Below the pieces are notes generated by a model. It ran no database searches, was not told the origin of the DNA, and worked only from the letters and a program-made list of their open reading frames with translations. From Leishmania mexicana MHOM/GT/2001/U1103 (Eukaryota > Euglenozoa > Kinetoplastea > Trypanosomatida > Trypanosomatidae), in contig NC_018313.1 in assembly GCF_000234665.1 (NCBI RefSeq), forward strand, positions 186,001 to 250,000: a DNA stretch of 64,000 nt, in the 5' to 3' direction. The translations under genes were made by a program, and so were the position numbers. Numbering within the stretch: position 1 is the first letter of the stretch; the number at the start of each line of letters is the position of its first letter. Shown in pieces: positions 30,930 through 38,919 of the stretch.

Positions 30930-31787
30930 ATGGCCCAGCAAGTTCGTCGTGTGACCGTGGCCGTGCGGATGGCGTTCATCGTGTGCGCCTTGCTCCTCGC
31001 CGGTGGCGTGGCGCGTGCGACTCTCACGGCGGCGCAAAACTCCATCACGGCCGAGTTTCTGCGGTCCTTCGCGGTCTCGATACCTGGCCTGGCGAGTGTG
31101 TGGACGGAGGATGATTGGTGCGCCTGGCCGTACGTCAGCTGCAACTCCGACACGAACATCACAGTTATCATCGACAACGGTGGGTTCACCGGCAGCCTTC
31201 CAGAGCTGAATGTGGCGGGCGACAGCGCTAATATCGCGGTCACCGAGATTGCCTTGACGAACATGAACATCGAAGGCGGGTTCGCGAACAGCTGGGGAGG
31301 CCTCAAGGAGGTGCGGGTTCTCAACTTCACGAACACCAACCTGTTTGGCACCATTCCCGCGAGCTGGAACGCGATGCGCTCCCTGCAGACGGTCATCCTA
31401 AAAAACTCCAGCGCGTGCGGCAGCCTGCCGAGGTGGACGCTGCCGTCGCTGAAGAACATTGACGTGTCGACCAACCTGCTGCGCGGTTCGATGCCGGGCA
31501 CGTTCGGCTACATCGCCGGCCTGCAGAACGTCAGCCTTGTGGGCAACAACTTCTGTGGCTGCAGCCCGCCGTCCTGGGTGTCCCGGGTACTCACCACTGC
31601 ACTCTTCCAGGCAATGGGCACAGCACCGTACAAGCCGGACTGCAGGGCCCCCATCAACTGCGACTCCGAAGGTGCCAAGTGCTCCCGCGACACTCCACAG
31701 TACCACGACGCCGCCGCCTCCCCACCATGTGTGATGGTGGCCGTGCTGACTCTGGTCCTGACGCTCTGGGCAGACATGTTCGGGTAG
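30930..31787 (+). CDS. Short PSA/GP46-type surface antigen with leucine-rich repeats
   Basis: This protein has 285 residues. An N-terminal signal peptide (hydrophobic core about residues 14-25) ends at ARA near residue 30. The mature start has the PSA-2/GP46 pattern: an EFLRSF...IPGL helix, then W-T-x-D-D-W-C-x-W...C. About six leucine-rich repeats of the PSA type follow, with turns GSLPEL, GTIPASW, GSLPRW, GSMPGTF and CSPPSW. Cys-rich sequence and a C-terminal hydrophobic segment (VMVAVLTLVLTLW) resemble a GPI-attachment signal. It lacks the Thr/Ser-rich stalk of many PSA proteins and is shorter than typical family members. It is predicted at the promastigote surface via a GPI anchor (inference). 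Confidence 0.9.
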   Translation: MAQQVRRVTVAVRMAFIVCALLLAGGVARATLTAAQNSITAEFLRSFAVSIPGLASVWTEDDWCAWPYVSCNSDTNITVIIDNGGFTGSLPELNVAGDSANIAVTEIALTNMNIEGGFANSWGGLKEVRVLNFTNTNLFGTIPASWNAMRSLQTVILKNSSACGSLPRWTLPSLKNIDVSTNLLRGSMPGTFGYIAGLQNVSLVGNNFCGCSPPSWVSRVLTTALFQAMGTAPYKPDCRAPINCDSEGAKCSRDTPQYHDAAASPPCVMVAVLTLVLTLWADMFG

Positions 31788-33160
31788 GAGAAGAATGGTC
31801 AGTGACGACAGAAATGACATGAGTCAGGAGACGACTCCCTCCTCCACATCACCCACACCCTTCGCCCGCCCCCTCACAGCAATGCTGCGTGTAGAAGGCC
31901 CTCCCTCCCCCCACTGGGCCTGTGTGTGGGGGGGAGGAGAGAGGGGAGAGGGGCACATGGATGAAGATGGAGAGAACATTGCGAATAGAAAAGGCACAGA
32001 AGGCTGAGAGTGCCGACTGGCAGATCTCACACACGCCCACACACACGACATTTCGCCCTCCTTCCCCCTTTATTATCTTATTACCCCACACACCCCCTCC
32101 CCCCATCCTTTGTTGTAGTCATTGTCCCCCCCCCCTTCTTTGACTGACTGCCCATCCGTCTCCGTGCGTGTTCCTCTACGTCACCCCTCCCCCCTCTCTC
32201 TCTCGATCTCTCGCTGACATTTTTCTTTTAACCATTCCCTCCTTGGTATCGTGTATTCACCATAGTATCTGGTCTGTCCAGCGACATGTCTGTGTGTGGC
32301 TCTGTGTGGCTGTCCTCCCTATCTTATTGCTTGTTGTTGGTAGAGGGGCGGCGTACGGCGAACGTGAGCTTTCGGTGCGCTGAAGAGGGTGCAGGCGTGC
32401 GATCTGAGCGCCCCCCCTCCCCCCTTGTCGCTGACGCGCGCTAAGTGGTCCACGCGTACAAGCACTCTTCACCCATGCACACCTACGCACTCATGAGCAC
32501 AGCGACCAGCGACGCACACACATGCACCCTTATCTTGTTTCCTCAGTGTCCTGTAACGCCAGCCACCACCACCGCCTTCTCCCCCTCCCAGACAATCATC
32601 AATGCATCCTCGTGCAACACCGTAAAGGGCATAGGGATGACAATGTAGGTGTGTCGTCCGCGCGTATCTCTGTCTGTGTGTGTGTGTGTGTGTGTACCCG
32701 TTTTCCATGCGGGTAGTAACGTAGAGCTGCTACTGCTGCTACTACCAGCGTTGACTGTGTGACCATGTCGTCCGCTTGCTCTTCGAGCACTGCTTCGCCC
32801 CTTCCCCTCCTCGCCCTCGTTGTATGAGCTGGCGGCATAACACCGCCTGTTATGTCCGCAAAGGAGTGCCGCATATATACATACACGTGCGAGTGGGGTG
32901 GGGGGGGGGGGGGGCTTGACGTCCGCTCCGCCGACACCAGACAAAACAAAATCTTCATAGATCAATACACCACTGCCACCTCCTCCCTCCCTTCCTTGGT
33001 CGTTTCTTGCATGAACCTGCACATTGCCGCCTCCGTTCATCAGACCTCCCTCCTCCTCGACGCATCGGATCCGTTCAAGTGTGTGTGTGTGTATGTGTGT
33101 GTTTTTCGCACGCCACACCCGCATAGAGAAATAGACGCAGAACCGAGAGCTGAGACTGCC
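31788..33160. other. Gene-free region (1.4 kb)
   Basis: It contains poly-C and poly-G runs (notably about 14 G near 32900-32913), GT tracts at 32675-32694 and 33080-33102, and no protein-like frame. An acceptor is not clear; AG at 33125-33126 is a weak candidate for the helicase gene. Confidence 0.5.
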
Positions 33161-36100
33161 ATGCAGGAAGTTCGAAATGCTCTCGTCGCCATCAGTGAGG
33201 GCTCCGGTAGTGGCCGCGGAAGCAGCTCGCAGCCCAGCTCCTCCTCGATTCCGGCCTCGGCGGCCGCTCCGCTTCAGCGCGCCGGACACGCGCCGCGCAC
33301 CTCCTTCACCTACACCTCGCGACCGTTGTCGAAGGCCGGAAGCACAGGCGGTGCGACGACGAACCCCTCGGTCAGTCCCATTGCCCCCCATCACCCCACT
33401 GCCGTGAGCACGCCAGTGGCCCCCACTAGGCTAGTCGAGTCCATCTCTGCTGCTGCCACGGTGACGGTGTCAGCAAGGGTCCCGGATGTATCCGTAAGGC
33501 AGGAATCCGGCGTCGTGCAACAAACCGCTACAAATCTCCAGAAAGACGGCTACAGCGTTCCATTACCCCTCCCCCCCGCCTCGCTCCCCCCGCCACCGCT
33601 CCTGCCATCATCGTCGTCGGCCACCCCCCTTGCCTGCTGCGCTGCGCTGTCACGGATGGACGACTCACAAATACGCGCTGCCACGTACCCGGCGGACGCC
33701 GCGCTGATACTGCAGGCTGGCGCTGGGAGCGGAAAGACCCAGACGATGGCGGCACGCATCGCCTACCTCCTTCAGAGCGGTGTGCCCGGACACTCCATCC
33801 TCGGCATCTGCTTCACGCGTCAAGCAGCGGAGACGCTGCGGGAGCGGGTGCGGTCTACCCTTCCTCCCACGCTCACCCGCGAGGCGCACGCCTTGAAGCT
33901 CAAGACATTTCACGCCTTTGGGCTCGAGTGCTTGCGCCGCTTTTCTGCCCTCCGGTCCGACACGCACGTCCTCGATGCCCGGCAGCAGCACGAACTTGCC
34001 CGTCGCGTTGTCGACACGTACGCGCAACGTGAAAAAAGCAGCGAGGCCGTGACGGACCTGGTCGACTACGTGAATCGGGTGAAGACGATGAAGGTGCCGC
34101 CGATTCCTCAGTCGGACCCCGCCCTGCAGGACGCATACCTCTTCCCCTATTACCAGAAGGCCCTGCATGAGGAGCACAACGCCGTGGACTTTGGGGACTT
34201 GCAGCAGATGTTTTACGACCTGATCCGGCCCGTCCCCGCCACCCCACCGACAGCCTCGCAGGGGTGCGGTGAGGAGGGGCTGGAGGAGCAGCAGCCGGGA
34301 AAGATGGTCCCGTCCGATGTGTGCACGGCGCTGCGTGCCGAGTATACACACTTCGTCGTCGACGAGTTCCAGGACTTCAACGAGATTCAGGTGGAGCTGC
34401 TGGCCCTGCTGGCTGGCGACGCGTGTCGCGTGACCTGCGTGGGAGACCCGAATCAGTGCATCTACACGTGGCGCGGCGCCATGCCAAACGTCTTTGGGGT
34501 GTGGAAGAAGCGCTTTCCTCAGACAGCAGTCCTGACGCTGGCGATGAACTATCGCAGCGACGGGCCCATTGTCGAGGCGGCCAATCTCGTGGTGAAGGCA
34601 ACGCAGATGGCACACCACCATCGCGAGGAGCGCGCCGTGACGCTCGTGCAGTGCGCCAGCGAGGAGGATGAGCTGCAGGCGGTCCCACTGGTGATCGACC
34701 ACGTCCTACGCCGTCGCGATACCCACCTTGGCTACGGTGACATCGCCATTCTCTGTCGCTCCCGTCGGCGGGTGCAACTCTACTGCGATGTGCTGCAGTC
34801 GCAGCGCATTCCAGTGCGGCAGCTAAAGGGGATGTCGGTTGACCATCTCGCAAGCATGCGCTCGCTGCTTGCGTTTCTCCGACTGTGTGTGTCGCCTCAT
34901 GGTCCGGAAGGTGACGCGAATGTGCGCACACTCCTGAATACCGCCCCGCTGCATCGACTATCGGCCGGGGCGGCCAAGAAGTTCCTCCTGTCCCTTGACT
35001 CGGTCTGTCAGGCGCGGCGCGCGACGGAAACGGCGCGGATACGGTCATGGCGCCACACCATCCACGTGGATAACAGCAGCGAGGTTTGCCCAAATAACGG
35101 AGGCGCGCAGGGGTCGCGAGGTGAGGGCTTGCAGCCCGGCGCTGCGTGTGCCTCGGTCATCGGTGGTGGTTACCCCACTGCCGCCACGCCTGGAGTCCAC
35201 CCCGAGTCGCACTCGTTCTTTGCCGTCTTGCAGGAGCTCGTGTACCACAACTTTTCCCATGAGCTCTTCCCCAAGCTGGAGGTGTCCAAACGAAACCAGA
35301 AGAGCATCCGCACCCTGGTGCGCATCGTCGTGCATGCCAAGGAGCTGCTGGCGCAGCCGTCTTGCGACGTCGAGCAAGTCCTTCGATACGTCCTGCGCGA
35401 AGGGGGATACGAGGGCGAAAGCATGGCCGCGGTAGCAGCTCGCACTGTCACCCCCTCGGCAACCACAAGGGGAGCGAAGCGAGCGCGTAACTCCGCCGAC
35501 GGTTGGGGTAGTGACCGCTGTGCTGACGAGGCGTCCGGGCGAAGCAGCGCTTTGGGGTACCAGCCTCGCGTTGGCGCCCTTCTCATGGAGCGATGCGCCT
35601 CGCAGCACAATCAACAGCAGCAGTCCTATTCCTCCTCCTCCGCCTCCGCCTCCTACAGCAGCGCCGGTGGAGGCACCAGTAGGTGGGATCGGTGCCACCA
35701 TGGCAGCCGGCGATCAGGTGCCGCATCCGGCGGTAACGGCGCGGTCGATGAGGACGTTTTGCCCCCCGAGGAGGAGGCGGAGGTGTGGCAGGAGCAGCGC
35801 ATGAACCTGTCCGAGTTGGTGCTGCACACGTACCACTCCGTGCAGGAGGCGTTGGAGCGTGAGGTGGCGCATGAGCTGGAGAAGGAAGGCGGCGGTGGTG
35901 AGGGTAGAGGGGAGGAGGAGGCGTCGCGCTCTCGCCCGTCCCCGGCAAGCGGCAGCCACAGCAACAGTCGACCGCAACCGTTTTCCAAGGCAACCGGTGC
36001 CGACGACTCAGTCAGCAACTTCAGTGCCGGGAGCACCACCACGACTATGACCGTCATGCAGGCCCTGCGCCCACCTGCCGTGGTGCTGCATCGCGTGCTG

Positions 36101-36610
36101 GACGAGTTTGTGTCGCTAGTGTCCTCGGACGACTACGGTCCCATGCGGACGATCGAGAACGCAGAAGATGCTGCAGGAGAAGCCCCAGGGGCAGACACGG
36201 GCTGTAACAGCGGTCGCCTCCCTACCAGTACCTCGCCACACTGGATCGGACAGGTCACTGTCGGCACGGTGCACCGCGCGAAGGGCATGGAGTGGCCGGC
36301 GGTGCTGCTGCCCGGGTGCTGGGTCGGCGAGTACCCGGTGCGGCCACGCGAAGAAGAAAAGCGCGTCTTTTACGTGGCCATGAGTCGAGCCATGAAGCAA
36401 CTTGTCTGCTTCACCGCCGCAGCGCGCGAGGGCAGGTCTGGCAGCGACCAGGCGGCAACTGCGGCAAGCGTGGTCGACCTCCCCGCTCAGCACACACAAA
36501 GCGGAACGCTGGAGCCGACGCCGTACCTGGCCGCCCTCGGGGACAAGCTGGAGCGGGTCAACTACGGCGATCTCAAGACAGCGTATCTGACGGAGCGAGG
36601 GTACCTGTGA
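33161..36610 (+). CDS. UvrD/Rep-type superfamily 1 DNA helicase
   Basis: This protein has 1,149 residues from ATG 33161; the longer frame starting upstream encodes GT-repeat peptide. All SF1A motifs are visible: Walker A GAGSGKT at residues 187-193, motif Ia CFTRQAAETLRERV, TFHAFG (motif Ic), Walker B VVDEFQD with D401-E402, motif III GDPNQCIYTWRGA, motif IV-like NYRSDGPI, motif V TVHRAKGMEWPAVLLPG and motif VI RVFYVAMSRA near 1068-1077. The first about 175 residues are Ser/Pro-rich. Long low-complexity inserts (roughly 770-1000) separate helicase domain 2 elements. It would unwind DNA 3'-5' using ATP in repair or replication; nuclear or mitochondrial location is undetermined. Confidence 0.95.
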   Translation: MQEVRNALVAISEGSGSGRGSSSQPSSSSIPASAAAPLQRAGHAPRTSFTYTSRPLSKAGSTGGATTNPSVSPIAPHHPTAVSTPVAPTRLVESISAAATVTVSARVPDVSVRQESGVVQQTATNLQKDGYSVPLPLPPASLPPPPLLPSSSSATPLACCAALSRMDDSQIRAATYPADAALILQAGAGSGKTQTMAARIAYLLQSGVPGHSILGICFTRQAAETLRERVRSTLPPTLTREAHALKLKTFHAFGLECLRRFSALRSDTHVLDARQQHELARRVVDTYAQREKSSEAVTDLVDYVNRVKTMKVPPIPQSDPALQDAYLFPYYQKALHEEHNAVDFGDLQQMFYDLIRPVPATPPTASQGCGEEGLEEQQPGKMVPSDVCTALRAEYTHFVVDEFQDFNEIQVELLALLAGDACRVTCVGDPNQCIYTWRGAMPNVFGVWKKRFPQTAVLTLAMNYRSDGPIVEAANLVVKATQMAHHHREERAVTLVQCASEEDELQAVPLVIDHVLRRRDTHLGYGDIAILCRSRRRVQLYCDVLQSQRIPVRQLKGMSVDHLASMRSLLAFLRLCVSPHGPEGDANVRTLLNTAPLHRLSAGAAKKFLLSLDSVCQARRATETARIRSWRHTIHVDNSSEVCPNNGGAQGSRGEGLQPGAACASVIGGGYPTAATPGVHPESHSFFAVLQELVYHNFSHELFPKLEVSKRNQKSIRTLVRIVVHAKELLAQPSCDVEQVLRYVLREGGYEGESMAAVAARTVTPSATTRGAKRARNSADGWGSDRCADEASGRSSALGYQPRVGALLMERCASQHNQQQQSYSSSSASASYSSAGGGTSRWDRCHHGSRRSGAASGGNGAVDEDVLPPEEEAEVWQEQRMNLSELVLHTYHSVQEALEREVAHELEKEGGGGEGRGEEEASRSRPSPASGSHSNSRPQPFSKATGADDSVSNFSAGSTTTTMTVMQALRPPAVVLHRVLDEFVSLVSSDDYGPMRTIENAEDAAGEAPGADTGCNSGRLPTSTSPHWIGQVTVGTVHRAKGMEWPAVLLPGCWVGEYPVRPREEEKRVFYVAMSRAMKQLVCFTAAAREGRSGSDQAATAASVVDLPAQHTQSGTLEPTPYLAALGDKLERVNYGDLKTAYLTERGYL

Positions 36611-37237
36611 TATTCGCCCCAAGACCCGGGCGGACGAAAAGAAAGGGAAGGGGGAAGATAACGCGTGGAGGCTGGACTGCCGCGCGAGGGGCCCAACGAG
36701 CCCAAACAATAACATTTTTCAGGCGGAAGAGAGCGAGTGGCCTGCGGTGCACACGTTCAGTCCCCCTCTGGCCGTGTCGCTGCAGGCCCCACACACACCC
36801 TCTCACCCCTTCCCCGTCTGTTGCGGGAGCTACTGGATACACTTTCAGCGTTCGGTGCTCGTTGGTTTTCTTTTTCACTCGTATGTGGCAGGCAACGCGA
36901 GGTAGTCCTGACGAGGTGCTCGAGCTGGTCGTCGTCCATCATCCTTTCCGCCGCCATCACTTTTTCGGCTGACAATGTGCCGCCGCCCCCCCCCCAGCGT
37001 GTGTCTCTCTCCCTCTGTGTGTGTCTGTGCGTGTGTGTGGCCTCTTCACGTCCTCACCACCACCGCAAGAAAGCAAAAGCCCTCTCGCGACTTCATCGTC
37101 AGTTCGGACTCTCTCCTCTGCACCTCCCCTTCCCTCCCCCTCCCCACACACACACACGCACGTTACCACCTCTGACGTGCACACCCTGCTCGTACACTCG
37201 CTGGACAAGTTGAGAACAGCACAAGAACAAAGAAGGC
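36611..37237. other. Intergenic region
   Basis: No gene seen. It has a GT tract near 37016-37038, a pyrimidine tract 37107-37146 and a CA tract 37146-37160. AG at 37208-37209 could be the trans-splice site for the next gene. Confidence 0.5.
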
Positions 37238-38245
37238 ATGGGCGCACCACACTTGAACTCCATTCGCGCCTGCTTGGCCGGCTCCGGCCACGACGCCTTC
37301 AGTGAGCCTGCCACAATCGACCACCTCCTCTCACTCGTGGCGACACCCAAGACGGGGGTGGTGAGTGTCGCCTACGTTGGTACCGCCACCTACGACCTCG
37401 CAGAGAGCCAGACGGAGCAGACGTCCCTGCTGCTCCAACGTGGCTGGACGGTTCGACCGATCCAACTGGCGGACCCTGCCGTGAAGACGGTCAACGACAG
37501 CGATGCGCATTTTATTCGAACCGCGGCCGATATCGTACTTGTCTCGGGCGGCAACACACTCTACGCGGTGCGGCGGTGGGAAGAGACGGGACTCGCGCAG
37601 CTGCTGAAGGACGCTGCGGCGCGCCAGGTCGTTCTGGCGGGCGGCAGTGCCGGCGCGATCTGCTGGTTCACCTCCGGCCACAGCGACTCCGCGGACCCCG
37701 CAACGTACCTCCAGCCATCGTTGAAGAGGGCGGCACTGAAGATGGACCTGGTCCCGCAAGATCAGATCTCCAAGACGGAGGCAGAACTCGCGGATCTCAG
37801 CACCTCCTGGTCCTACATCCGCGTACATGGCCTCAACATTCTTCCGGGGATGATGTGCCCCCACTTCGATGTAACTCAAGGCAACGGCGTACGACGTGAG
37901 GAGGACTTCGCCAAGATGCTGAAGCGGCACCCAACCGAGCGGGGTGTCGGCCTGGATCACTGGGCGCTGCTCATCCTGAAGGGCGACGGCACGTATGAAA
38001 CTGCCGCGCTGCCGGGCAAGACCCGCGCCTCGACCCCACCCGATACCTCGCCCACTGCAACAGTGCCGGGCGTCTTTGTCCTTGATGTGGTGGACGGTGC
38101 TATCCAGCAACGCTGCGTGCCCACGACGGGGCAGCTGTCGGATCTCCTGCGAGAGCCGGCGGGGCCGGTGGTGCTGGATCCCTTTGAGCGTTTCCATGCA
38201 ATGGAGAACCCGACGTCGTCGTCCGGGTCTCTGATGCAGCGTTAA
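37238..38245 (+). CDS. Peptidase family S51 (dipeptidase E-like)
   Basis: This protein has 335 residues. The class-I glutamine-amidotransferase-like fold of S51 peptidases is indicated by SVAYVGTAT early on, ADIVLVSGGNTLYAVRRW, and the nucleophile elbow LAGGSAGAICW with Ser137. Further blocks are GLNILPGMMCPHFD (His that may serve in the triad) and GVGLDHWALLILKGDG. These are the expected order and spacing for aspartyl dipeptidase/cyanophycinase-type enzymes, which cleave N-terminal Asp-X dipeptides in the known bacterial members. Length is about 100 residues above bacterial PepE, mostly in the middle and C-terminal tail. No signal peptide is seen. Confidence 0.93.
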   Translation: MGAPHLNSIRACLAGSGHDAFSEPATIDHLLSLVATPKTGVVSVAYVGTATYDLAESQTEQTSLLLQRGWTVRPIQLADPAVKTVNDSDAHFIRTAADIVLVSGGNTLYAVRRWEETGLAQLLKDAAARQVVLAGGSAGAICWFTSGHSDSADPATYLQPSLKRAALKMDLVPQDQISKTEAELADLSTSWSYIRVHGLNILPGMMCPHFDVTQGNGVRREEDFAKMLKRHPTERGVGLDHWALLILKGDGTYETAALPGKTRASTPPDTSPTATVPGVFVLDVVDGAIQQRCVPTTGQLSDLLREPAGPVVLDPFERFHAMENPTSSSGSLMQR

Positions 38246-38919
38246 GCTGCGTGGGTGCACGCCAGTCCCGCCGACGCTGTCTCTGCCTTGTCCCGCCGCC
38301 CTGGTGACTGGGTTGCTCGAGCAAAGCGTATGGACGGGAGCCACCGTTCAGAGAGAAAAGGAGAGAAGCACAACAGGTAGTGCAGGCCAGAATATATATA
38401 TATATATATCAGATCTTATACATACATCCGCACACCGCTGTCGCTTGCTTTCTCCTGTCTCTGTGTGTGGGTGTGTGCGCGTGTGTATAAGCTCGAAACA
38501 CCCCGCCAGACACCCGCACAACAGCCACAATACGGCAGGGCAGCAGAAGACAACAAAACGGGGTCTTGGGTGTATCGACGGAAGAAAGAACGGAGGAAGC
38601 GTGTGTGCGCCGATGCGCCGTCGAGCATGTGGCACGATCTGCGCTTGAAGCTTCACCGCGACGCCTCTCTCTCTCTCGGCCACCTCCCCCCTCTCCCCTC
38701 TCCTCCACCCCCTTTGCTGACACACACACGCACACATAACTTTCCGAACATCTTCGTTGGGTCGCCGTGTCTGCCTGCCCGCGCGGCATGGCATCGGGTC
38801 CTGCAGAGAAGACGACAGCTCCACATCCACTGTGGGCGAGCTACACTGCCCCTCTTCCAATTTTTCCTTCCCGCTGCTGCCACACACGCAGCCGACACAT
38901 ACAGGCACGCACCATATAA
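38246..38919. other. Intergenic region with AT tract
   Basis: It holds (AT)n at 38392-38409, a GT tract at 38464-38485 and the pyrimidine tract of the next gene. No gene seen. Confidence 0.55.
38847..38891 (+). promoter_or_regulatory. Probable trans-splice acceptor for the gene at 38920
   Basis: The tract CCCCTCTTCCAATTTTTCCTTCCCGC is followed by AG at 38890-38891. The first ATG is 38920, giving a leader of about 28 bases. Confidence 0.45.

Noticed and set aside
32890..32915. Poly-G run as a G-quadruplex regulator
   Set aside because: A single homopolymer run in noncoding DNA could fold, but nothing links it to function and such runs vary or are miscalled.
33665..38344. Minus-strand frames of 345 and 337 codons opposite the helicase and S51 genes
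   Set aside because: Exact antisense of clear catalytic motifs on the + strand; composition is typical of shadow frames.
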